Positions 26,501 through 38,500 of a stretch of DNA of 64,000 nt are shown here, piece after piece. The notes under the pieces are model-generated. The model saw only the letters and a program-made list of their open reading frames with translations, had not been told where the DNA came from and made no database searches. Made by a program: the position numbers and the translations under genes. Origin of the DNA: Haberlea rhodopensis (lineage: Eukaryota > Streptophyta > Magnoliopsida > Lamiales > Gesneriaceae); contig CAJQUN010000035.1 in the NCBI GenBank assembly GCA_907163345.1, forward strand, positions 5,143,973 to 5,207,972, in the 5' to 3' direction. Every line of letters starts with the position of its first letter. Positions within the stretch are counted from its first letter, which is position 1.

Positions 26501-29500
26501 TAGCCGCCGACTTCCATCTGGAAAAAAACCCTAGCGGCCGGCTACACTCCTGCGCACTCTAATCGCACGCCGCCAGCCTCCGCGCAAGCGTCCCAGCGCG
26601 CGACCAGCCTCCGCGCACGCGTCACAGCGCGACCAACCTCCGTACAGGCGTCCCAGCGCGTGACCAGCCTCCGCACACGCGTCCCAGCTCACCACCAGCC
26701 TTCAAGCACGCGTCCCAGCGCGCGACAAAAGCTGTCCAGCGGCTATTAGCGCGAAACCAGACAGCCTGCGTGAATCAAGTATGGCGTCTTCTTCATCATC
26801 TTCAGCCGTCACTTCTAATCCCACCATGTCGACGATTACTCCTGGAATTACCGACTCCACAAACTTGTCAATCACATGCCATAAATTGAATGGCCAAAAT
26901 TATCTCCAATGGTCCAAGTCCGTCATGATGTTTATCTGCGGGAAAGGAAAGGATGATCACCTATCGGGTACTTCAACACCACCCGAAATCACCGATCCTA
27001 AATTCAAGGGTTGGAAATCTGAGAATAATATGGTCATGTCGTGGTTAATCAATTCCATGACCATGGAAATTGGCGAAAATTTCCTTCTTTATACTACAGC
27101 TAAAGACATCTGGGAAGCAGCACGAGATACTTATTCTTCCAAAGAAAACACCTCTGAATTGTTTGAAACAGAAGGTCTGCTACACAATCTGCAACAAGGG
27201 GATGGATCAGTTACAACCTATTTCACGACTCTTACACGATATTGGCAACAACTTGATCTATTTGAAATCTATGACTGGAAATGTCCTGATGATGCGAGCC
27301 GATATAAGTCAATTGTGGAGATGAAGCGCATCTTCAAGTTTTTGTTGGGTTTAAACAGTAGCCTTGATGAGGGACGAGGGCGCATTCTCGCTTCCAATCC
27401 TTTGCCCAGTCTTCGTGCAGTTTTTTCTGCCGTCCGACATGAAGAAAGCAGAAGATAATTGATGCTTGGATCGTCGACCGGAGTATTCCAACCCGACAAC
27501 TCTGCTTTTGCCACTCACAGGCCGCCGTCTTACTCTTTCGAAGATCCAGCAGTCAGGCAGCAACAAAAATATCCAACCAATAATCGCCAACGACAGGGAC
27601 GTCCCTGGTGTGAAAAATGCAAAAAACCCACTCATACGCTTGAGACTTGCTGGAAGATTCATGGTAAGCCAGCAGATTGGAAACCAGCCCGTGAAAGACG
27701 TGCCAATACAGCCTCAACAGATCCTAACGCTTCCAGTCCTCAGCCCTTCACAAAGGAACAACTTGACATACTCCAAAAATTGATCATTCATGGCCCTCCA
27801 GCACCTAATCCCTCCATTGTCGGCACTGGCAGTATAGTCCAACGAGGTGATTTACCTTATGCACTTCTTTCCCAGCATGAGTTATCCACTTCTTGGATAA
27901 TCGACTCCGGTGCTTCTGATCACATGACTGGGAATTTGTCATTGTTTGACACTTATAATTCTTGGAAAGATTCACACTCTGTCAGAATTGCGAATGGATC
28001 TTGCTCGAAAGTCTTTGGTTCCGGAGTTGTTCATTTGTCTCAAGATATTCGTTTAAATTCCGTCTTATTTGTCCCTGATCTCAATTGTAACTTGTTGTCT
28101 GTTAGCAAACTGACTCGCGATCTCAAGTGCACTACTAAATTTTTTGATGATACTTGTGTTTTTCAGGAATTGACTTCGGGGAGGATGATTGGCAGTGCTG
28201 ATCTTTGTGCAGGCCTCTATCTTCTAAAGATGAATGCTTCCTCGGGATGTTTGAGAAGGAGCACACCCAGCTTGTTATTTTCAAATTCTGTTTCAAGTTT
28301 AGGTTCTCTTAGTGATAGGAAAATTTTGTTATGGCATTATCGATTAGAGCATCCGAATTTTTCGTATCTTGAAAAATTGTTTCCGATTTTATTCATTAAT
28401 AAAACAATAAGTTTTTCAAGTGTGATATTGTCAACTCTCTAAACATACACGGAGCACATTCAACCCCATCCCTACAAACCGTCTCGACCTTTTTCACTCA
28501 TTCATAGTGACATATGGGGTCCTACAAATGTCAATAATATCACAGGTGCTCGTTGGTTCCTTTTATTTGTGGATGATCATACGAGAATTTCGTGGGTCTT
28601 CTTAATGAAAAATAAATCGGAAACATCAACAATATTTAGACACTTCAATGCCATGGTTCAAACCCAATTTTCTACCCATATCCAAGTCCTCAGATCTGAT
28701 AGAGCTAGAGACTATTTCAATTCTGTGTTAGGAGATTATCTCCAAAACCAGGGTATTATTCACCAAAGCTCTTGTGTTGATACCCCTCAGCAGAATGGAG
28801 TTTCTGAGCGAAAGAACCGTCACCTTCTCGAGGTTGCGCGTTCCTTATTGTTTACAACAAATGTTCCAAAACATTACTGGGGTGAAGCTGTCCTTACAGC
28901 AACCTATCTCATCAATAGGATGCCTTCTAGGGTCCTTGGTTACAAAACACCAATGCAAGCCCTTCTTGAATTTTACCCTGATACACATCTTTTTTCCAAT
29001 CTCTCTCTCAAACTCTTTGGGTGTTCAGCCTTTGTTCATATCCATTCTCAACATCGGGGGAAACTTGAACCACGGGCAGTGAAATGTATATTTCTTGGAT
29101 ATTCTCCAAATCAGAAAGGGTATAAGTGTTATTGTCCGGTTACCAAACGGTTTTTTACTTCCATGGATGTTACTTTCTTTGAGCATCAGCCTTTTCACAC
29201 CAATTCCTCGATTCAGGGGGAGATTAGGAATGATTCTCAAAATTGGGAACCAACTGTAACACATTTCGAACCAATACCTTCCCCAAATCCTGTGCCGGAA
29301 CTATCTTCAACATTCTGATACTTGCTCCGAATATACCATCCCACCAAATCCACCGACAGACAATCCACCACTCCAAGTCTACTCTCGACGGAAGCATCTT
29401 CATCAAGGAAGTCAGCAAGAACCTGTGCCAGCTCAACCTGCTAATGACTCTTCTTCGGTGCCAAGTTCCAATGAAAATAAGCAAGGTACGCCAGTAATTG

Positions 29501-32500
29501 ATCATGATGATATTGATGAAAGACCTATTACGTTGAGAAAGGGAATTAGATCTTGTACACAACATCCGATAAATAAGTTTGTATCCTTTGAGCATTTATC
29601 ACCAGTATATAGAGCGTTTGTGACAGGTTTGGATCAGGTACAGATTCCGTCAACCATTGGAAAAGCACTTGAAGACCCTAACTGGAAAGCTGCTGCTTTC
29701 GATGAAATAAGGGCACTTGAGAAAAATAATACTTGGGAGGTTACTGAACTACCTTCTGGAAAACAAACAGTTGGATGCAAATGGATCTTCACTGTTAAAT
29801 ACAAAGCGGATGGAAGCATCGAACGATTTAAAGCACGCCTCGTGGCAAAAGGGTATACACAATCTTATGGGATTGACTATCAAGAGACATTTGCTCCTGT
29901 GGCTAGACTGAACACCATACGAGTTCTCCTATCAGTTGCTTCGAACTTAGACTGGCCGTTATATCAACTAGATGTGAAAAATGCATTTCTGAATGGGGAC
30001 TTAGAGGAAGAAGTCTATATGGATATACCACCAGGATTTGAATCAGAGACGACGATCAACAAGGTATGTAGGTTAAGAAAGTCATTGTATGGGCTAAAAC
30101 AGTCACCCCGGGCATGGTTCTATCGATTTGCAAATGTACTAAAAGAAGATGGTTATACACAGTGTCAGTCTGATCACACTCTGTTTGTAAAGCACTCAAG
30201 AGAAGGAAAGATCTCCGTTCTTATAGTTTATGTTGATGATATTATTCTTACTGGGGATTATGTTGAAGAAATGACGCGTGTAAAAACCTTGCTCTCAAAG
30301 GAATTTGAAATGAAGGATCTTGGTCATCTTAAATATTTTCTGGGAATGGAAGTGGCTAGATCGTCTCGAGGAATTTCAATTTCACAAAGGAAATATGTCC
30401 TAGATCTTCTGAAAGAAACAGGGATGTTGGGGTGCAAACCGAGTGATACACCAATGGATCCTAACGTAAAGATAGGAATGAAAAATGATTGTCCTTTAGT
30501 GGACAAAGAAAGATATCAAAGGCTAGTCGGCAAACTGATATACTTGTCACACACCCGACCAGATATTTGTTTTGCTGTTAGTGTTATTAGTCAATTCATG
30601 AATAATCCAACTGAAGAACACATGGATGCAGCATATAGGGTATTGAGATACCTAAAAAGAACTCCTAGGAAAGGGTTACTCTTTAGGAAAAATTCAGCCA
30701 AAAACATTAAAGTATACAGTGATGCTGATTGGGCAGGTTCTTCTACTGATAGACGGTCTACATCTGGATATTGTTCATTTGTGTGGGGAAATTTGGTAAC
30801 CTGGCGAAGCAAGAAACAATCCGTAGTGGCACGAAGCAGCGTTGAAGCAGAATATCGAGCCTTATCTCATGGAATATGTGAAGGGATATGGCTTATGAGA
30901 CTGCTCAGCGAATTGAAATTGGATGGGGACAGATCTATTGAACTAATGTGTGACAATCAGGCCACAATCAGTATAGCAAAAAATCCTGTCCATCATGATC
31001 GTACCAAACATATTGAAGTGGATTGACATTTTATCAGTGAAAAAATTGAGAAGAAGATTGTGGACTTGAGATATATCCCCTCTAAAATGCAAGTTGCTGA
31101 CATTTTGACAAAAGCTCTGTTTCGACCTCTTTTTGAAGACATCAATTCCAAGCTAGGCATGACTGACATATATCACCCAGCTTGAGGGGGAGTGTTGAAG
31201 ATTGATATTAGATAATTAGATAAAGCACTATCCTAGTTTGAATATTTTGATTAGTTTAAATCTTAGATTGTGTTTCTTAGTTTAGGGAAACTAGGTCTTC
31301 ATTAACTCTATAAATACTTCATACTATATTCATTAATAAGATGAAGTCCAAACTACAGTTTTGATTAATAAAATTAAGAAGAATGAAGTTTTAGGTTAAT
31401 TTCTTTAGGTAACAAGGTGGCTACCTTTGTTACATAGCTCTCTCTCTATCATTTTTCCATAACGTGGTCCTGCGCACATAACAATGGTATCACAGCTAGC
31501 TAGTCATTATGGCAAATCAACTTCAACGTCAACTTGCTGAATTCATCACCTTATACAAGGCCAGTACAGATAAGCTCACATCACGACTCGATGCACTATG
31601 CATACACGTCGCGTCCCTTCAATCTGATTACCATACAGTCCAATGCTCAACCCGAAGCCACGGAGGCCAACAGCGACAACCGAGATTTAAACCAGCATAT
31701 CTCCAATGCGCACTCTGTACAAACCATGCCGTCCCACAAGAACGATGAGGTGCAGGTTGTTCGAGGACCTGTCGCCCAGAACCGCCGCGTGGACAAACCC
31801 AGAAACTGGCGAACAATGCGCGACACACAATCACACACTTTCTGTTGAGCAAAACCAAATTAAATAACGGGAGCGCACAAGCTCCTTCCGCAAATCCAGA
31901 AACCAAATCGCAAGAAGGGCATAATCTACCTCTTTTCGTTGTTGTTGCTCTTCCTTACAATGAATTTAAAGATCAATATCACATGGGCTCGTTATTTGGA
32001 TTTCTTGAAAAACAGCGCATATGTTTTATGAAATCCAGGTGGTGTTTGAGGAAAACACCAATTTCGAGGATGGATGTGATGTAATGTGCACCGATTCACA
32101 TTGTCGAGAAGAGCCCTGGAAAGAAGGAAGACTTTACCTACAAGAATCCTTGATGCAGCAAGCTCTTCAAGACGTTATCTTTTCATATTTTTATTAATTA
32201 TTAGGATTTGATATTTGATTAGAATTGGTGTTTTGATATTTTGGTTAAGATAGGAATACTTATTTGATATTTATCCAGGATTGATTTCTTAGGATTTTGA
32301 TTTATCTTACGGATTGGGTAATCAAGATTTTGTTGGACTCTATTATTATAAATAGAGTGGTTTTGATTAACAAAATTAAAAATGAAGTTTTAAGTTAATT
32401 TCTTTTGGTAACAAGGTGGTTACCTTCGTTACATAGCCTCTCTTTCTATCATACAAAACACCATGCCCTCGCTCGGAAAGAAATTCAATGATTTACAAAC

Positions 32501-35500
32501 ACTTCCGATGACCTTGCTTTCATATATGTATGAAAAATACATATAGCATATTTTTACGTACTGTATTCATTAGTTATAGAGCCTAAATATCCCATAATAA
32601 AAAACTTTGTATTCTTCTTTACCAAGTGATTCTGGAAGTCTCAGCGTTTTAAATTTTAAATCCTACAGAAGAATTTACTTCATTGCAGACAGAGTTCAGG
32701 GAACATGTCTGTTTCTAGCTTCTACATTGGAGCATCAAAAAAATAATGCACAAAATCAGCTTTATGTGCTTTTAGAGTCCATCTACACCATATTCACATC
32801 CTAGATTTGATCCACTAGAAATTGAGATTATTATGGTTTCTTCGGGCATAATGAAAAGTCAGCATACTGGTAAACCAAGTAAATTAATAGGAGCGACAGA
32901 TAAAAAGCAACGCCAGGATAAAAGAACTGGTTTTCTGGTTGACAAATATGAGAAGCTAACCTGCTCTGCTCTTCTAATACCATTTGAAATTGCTCCTGTG
33001 CTCGCCGAGTCACCTTTTCAATCTTGAGCTGCTCGTTACATGTATTTCTTAAGGTTAGTTTTGACAAGCAAAGCATGTTGTAAGATATACTCGGTCAAAT
33101 AGATAGACTTCTCATTAGCAGTAGTGAAACACCAAAATCTTGTAAAACTATAAATGACATTACTTGCAAAGCAGTTGCAGTTTCCAATGCAACAGTAGGG
33201 CTAACGGCGTTGCTCCTCTTCACAAAATCTAAAAAGCGATCATAACTTTCCATGAACACCTATAACATCCAGTCCACAGAAAAACAATGATATATGCATG
33301 AGCATTAGGGAGTTGAGCAGCAAAAAGAAACAACAAATTGGAGAGGCGATAAGGCCTCCACTATACTTGAATATAATTGTTTCCCCACTCTTAAAAAATA
33401 CAAGATAAAAAGATAGATTTTTCTATGTCCAAGTCAAATCAACAAGAGGATATTTCTTCTATCCTAGAAAGAGGTTTTTCCCAAAAATCTAATATAATGA
33501 AGAGTTGGGACTATGAGTGGAAACAAAATGGGCTAGCTCGTGTGCTTTTTGAGCCGGGTGGAATACTATTTGATTTCTGTTTGATTGTTGAATATGAGGC
33601 ATGGTAGAATATATTTCAAAACGAATTGGAATCCAAATTATTTTGTTCAATGGCAGGCAATATTAACTATGTTTATTAGCATTTTATAAATATATGAACT
33701 AAATGAGGTAAAAAAACTCAACCGCCTATTTTGTTCAATGGCAGGCACTATTAACTACGTTTATTAGCATTTTATAAATATATGAACTAAATGAGGTAAA
33801 AAAAACTCAACCGCCATTCAAGATTTTGCTTAATAGAGCCTAACAAATGAGCTAGAAGTAGCCTAGAACAAATCAGAATTGAATTTAAACTCTAACTCTT
33901 AACTAAATTCAAGCCCAAAATGGTCTCATTTTAAGCTTTAACCAGATTATTGAACTGGCTTAAAACCACTTAAGCTCGAGCTTAAATGTGAAATGCATGT
34001 CATTCGACTTAATTCGATGCATTGACACTTTTGATTGGTCAATGTTGTAAAAAGGATAGGTTTTTTTTTTAATCAAGCAAAAGATTAATATATAAATAAA
34101 CGAGAACAAGAAGTACCAGAAAATTACAAAAGATACCAGACAAAACAACAATAAAAAGGGATAAGAAAGTAAACCTCTACCTACAGCACTAGAAGGCAAA
34201 CCATCGGTTCCCTAAACCAATACAAAAACGTAAAAGATAAATTATTGTTCCGTTTACTCTTAATCCATAACTATGATCTACTTTCACCAGTTCCATCAGA
34301 TTAAGTTCCTTATATTGTGGCCTTTTGAAGATTCTACCGTTCCTACCCAACCATATTGTCTCGATCATTGCAAGCCAGATTGTTACTCATTCCTTCAATC
34401 CTTTACTCTTATTCCACAAGCCTATGTGATTGATAAGATGGTAAACTAAATCATTGTGAAGAGATGACTTTAGTCTTATCCAGTCGTAGCATTCCATCCA
34501 AATTGAGTAAGAAAATGGGCATGAGAATAACAGGTGTTGAGTTGTTTCCACTTCGGACTGACAAACGTCGCACAAGTCTAAAATGGGTCTTGTTCTGATT
34601 TTCCTAATACGCAAATTTTGTTCGGTAGGTAATCGGTCTCTATAGATCTCCAAGCGAATACAGCTACTTTATTAGGGGGTGAAGATTTTCAAATAGATGC
34701 ATATGTCGTCTTAAGGTCTCCCCTAAAAATAGTCACATCCTCTTGAAGCGAGTGGTATGTGGATTGCCCCGAGTAAATTTTTGAAGATTCATGGACCCAT
34801 TCCCAGTTGTCCTCCTTGTCTCGATCCAAAGCTATCCTGTCAAGCAAAGTTAGTAGATCACAAAACATATCCTTTTCTCACTCAAAGAGCTCTAGTCTCC
34901 AATCCAAGTTCCACTTCCATAAATCCCACTCACCCATATTCCCCACTAGAATGTCGTAATCCCTTGCTATAGCAGCTAATCTAGGAAATTGGCGCTCCAA
35001 ACTCTCCTCCCAACCTATACCTACTTCCAAAATTTAGTCCTCATTCCATCCCCCGCTCTTTTACATATCCCTCGCCTGAACCACCTCTCTGAAACATCAA
35101 AATCAGATCTCCTAATACCTTTCCACCTCGAAGAGTACACCACCACCACCCCTTCCCCCCCCCGGCCCCAAAAAACAAAGAATTCCACTTTATACTCCCA
35201 CACTTAGATCTAAGTACCCTATTCCACAAGCTCTTCGACCCATTAATGATCTCACAACCCCATTTTCCCGATAGAGATTTGTTAAAATAATCAAGATTTC
35301 TTACCCCAAGGCCCCCGTTCTTTTTAGATTTCGCACATCAGACCATTCGACTCAGGCTACTTTCTGGCTGCTCTCTGCACCCCCCGCCACCCGGAGGAAA
35401 TAAAGTTTGCAGAGATTTAAGTTTAGAAATGATGCACTTAGGAGCACGGAATAGGGAAAAGTAAAATGGTAAAGACGACAATACAGCATTATTAAGGATC

Positions 35501-38500
35501 ATCCGTACCCCAAGAGAAAGGCTCGTCTTCCCAGCTGGCCTAATTTTTTCTGAATCTATCCACCACTGGTTCCCACAAAATACTTTTATTTGAGTTGACC
35601 CCAATTGGAATGCCTAGGTGTTTAAAAGGCCGCTCACCCACACTGCAGTTCAGGATGCCTACTAATCTCTCCATGAGTCTTTGATCCACATTTAAACTGA
35701 TTAAACTACTTTTGTGAAAATTAATATTGAGTCCCAAAATCATCTCAAAATTACGTAGAATCCCTGTGAAAGTCATAACATCAACCACCGAAGCCCTAGC
35801 CACCAAACGAGTATCATCAGCATACTTGACGTGTGAAATCGCAATCTCCTCTCTTCCCACTATAATCGGTTCTATCATATTTCGGTCAACTGCCTTTTGC
35901 ACCATTTTGCTCAATGCCTCAGCCACAATCAGAAAGAGGAAAGGAGGTAGAGGATCTCCTTGCCTCAAACCACTCTTAAGTTCGAATTCCTCTGAGGGGC
36001 TACCATTAATCAACACTGAAGCTTTTGCACTTGTTACACATTCCATGATCCAGCCTCTCCACTTTCTGTTAATGTTCATCACAGTCATGATTTGATCAAG
36101 AAAATTCCAATTGATCGAATCATAAGCCTTCTCAAGTCCACCTTGAATATTACTCCACTCTTATGCTTTTTCTTCAGATCATCGATCAGTTCACTAATGA
36201 CTAAAACTCCATCTAATATATGACGGTAGCCCACAAACACTGATTGAAATTCTGATATAACTTTCTCGAATACATGACTTAGCCTACCCGCCAAAAGCTT
36301 TGCTAGGATCTTGTAAACACATCCTATTAGGGAGATGGGTCTATAATCTTCAATCCTAACCGAATTCTCTCTTTTGTATGAAAGATGGGTTTCCCCCCTT
36401 GATCAGTTTCCCTTTCTGTGCAAATTCTCAAAGAACCTCATAAAATCCTCTATTTGTATATGCCAGAACTGTTTGATGAATCTGAAATTGAAGCCATCTG
36501 GACCCGGGCTTTTCGAACTATCACAGTTCCACACGGCGTTCCCAACTTCCTCCTCTGAGAGTGTTGTTGTAAGGATGTTATTATCTGATTCACTAATTTG
36601 CCCAAACTGAACGGCACAAAGTTATGGTCTATTCCACTCAGGCTGATTAAATTGCTTTGCAAAACATCTCTGGACCCCATTGTTCACCCCAACAACCGAG
36701 TCAACCCATTGTGCCTCGATTTCAAGACCCGTGATCTCATTCATTTTCCTTCTACGATTCATGTACCTGTGGAAGAAACTTGAATTTAAGCCTCCCTCCT
36801 TTACCTGTTAAGAGTGTCCTGCATCCCAATCTGCTCTTGAAGATTGATCACCTCAAATCGACGTAGTGATGCTTCTCCCTCTTCCAACTGTCTGTAGTCT
36901 GCAATTACTGTCAAAGTTTTGGTTCAATACCCTCTCAATCAAGGATTCATTCCATTATATAGAGTAAAAAGGTTACAAATCTTCCTAAGTTACTGCCTAA
37001 ATTACTTCCTAATTCCTAATTTACAATCTAAATCTCTGCCTAATTGATTTGATATCTACTAATTTACAATGAAGAATGGTAAAGTAATATCATTGACATC
37101 ACCACTCAAATTGATGTTGGGCAGTCAAAAAGCATCAATTTGTCAATCAAGAACTGATGTTAACTTCGAGTTAAAGCTTTCGAAAGCTTCGCAAATGGAA
37201 TGACAATCAATTTCAATCTGCTTGGTGCGCTCATGAAATACAGGATTAGCAGTAATCTGAATAGCACTGGTGTTATCAACATGCAAAAGGGTAGAGATGA
37301 GGAATCTATCAAGTCTGCTTACAGACGAACCGTCTTGATGGTACCAAATATATTTTCTTCCAATGAAAGGTAAGCCTAATAGAGTCCGGTCTGGTTAATA
37401 AGAGCATCATACTAATTAATTAGTGATAGGTTATTAATCAATTTTGAAGTTGTTGCACTTGATGCGTACAACGTACGATGATGATGAAAACTAATATGCT
37501 AACAGAAAGTTAAGAATTAAATGCTAATGCGGATAAAGAAGCAGAACAAGAAGAAAAAAATTGAAGATGAGCAAAGGATATCCATACATCTCAACTATTT
37601 CTTGGACCCAAATGAACTAGACTCCAAGATATGGTAAATCCTAACCAATAAAACTTTAGCAGCTTTATTAACATAAAACAGGAATTATAAGCCAATATTT
37701 CATCAACATTTTTCTCCCTTTAGGGCATAAAGTATTACAACCACCGGTCTATATGGCATGAGTCGTCATTAATCAGTGTATAGTGTTTCCCAAACAGTGA
37801 TTGAGGTGTTTAATTCTGAATTGCAAAAGAAAAAAAAAGCCCACAATTCAAATCAGCAAGGACTGATCACAGAAAATTTTATAAAATTATGTGTCGACGG
37901 AAATCAAGATGACAAAGCAGGAAGGAGACAGGCCAATCTGATAGATAATCTAGAAAAAAGAAGAAGCTCTATCTAATCACCGTTGCATGACAAGGAGAAA
38001 TTGTTGCTGAAACGCTCCAATCTACATTTTCTCCTGCTGGCGTATGCACAAATCCAGCTGCCAAAGCATTCATCTTTTGCTCGCTGCAGACACTCTGTGA
38101 GCACACAAGATTCAGATAAGAGACCTGAAACCCAACTTCTGACACCAACAAATTTAAAAATTTGATAATGATCCCTAGAAAAATATGAGAAATCTGTTAA
38201 ATCAATTAAATACACAGCACGTGAAGACAAACCTGAGCAAGGGAACCTTCAGGCGCAGACAATCCATAATATCTCAAAGTTACATCGCAATGGGTGCTCC
38301 GATGTTTAAACTTAGTAGATACATGAAGATTCTCAAATCTACCGCAAATAATCTCAGTATTATTAATATTGACGATCCTTGCAGCCGCCTTACCTATAGA
38401 TACAACAATCATATACTGTATCATATTTTGCATATCCCTCCCAACGTGAGCCAAATCCTCATCTGGCTGGTAGCTAAGCAGTTTATTGACTGCTTCCCAT

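Larger units (their letters stand above)
26142..31357 (+). mobile_element. Ty1/copia retrotransposon, complete structure, recently inserted
   Basis: A 5.2-kb element with LTRs 26142-26309 and 31193-31357, primer-binding site 26310-26322, gag-pol, polypurine tract and a 5-bp GTTTT duplication (26137-26141 and 31358-31362). By eye the two LTRs differ only by a 3-bp indel (168 against 165 bp). The domain order gag, zinc knuckle, protease, integrase, RT, RNase H is the copia order. Coding lesions: in-frame TAA at 27456-27458, frameshifts near 28410-28440 and 29310, and TGA at 31024-31026. It is therefore probably unable to move on its own. Confidence 0.93.
19631..32960 (-). other. VPS13 intron 17, 13.3 kb, filled by nested transposons
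   Basis: Bounded by the donor of exon 17 (CAG|GTTAGC at 32960) and the acceptor of exon 18 (TCACCAG at 19631). Bases 19631-20620 and 32461-32960 look like original intron sequence. The block 21376-32460 is a nest of an LTR element, an L1 and a copia element. Without that block the intron would be about 2.2 kb. Confidence 0.85.
33260..37980 (-). other. VPS13 intron 15 (4.7 kb)
   Basis: Contains an 88-bp tandem repeat, a minus-strand LINE and a minus-strand copia 3' end. The stretches 33260-33639, 33817-34060 and 37310-37980 show nothing recognisable. Confidence 0.8.

Noticed and set aside
38095..38125. Alternative upstream acceptor for VPS13 exon 15 (TTTCAG|GTCTCT)
   Set aside because: It keeps the frame but inserts about ten residues not expected from homologues; TCACAG at 38095-38100 gives a direct SLAQ-SVCSEQ join. 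Minor alternative splicing cannot be excluded.
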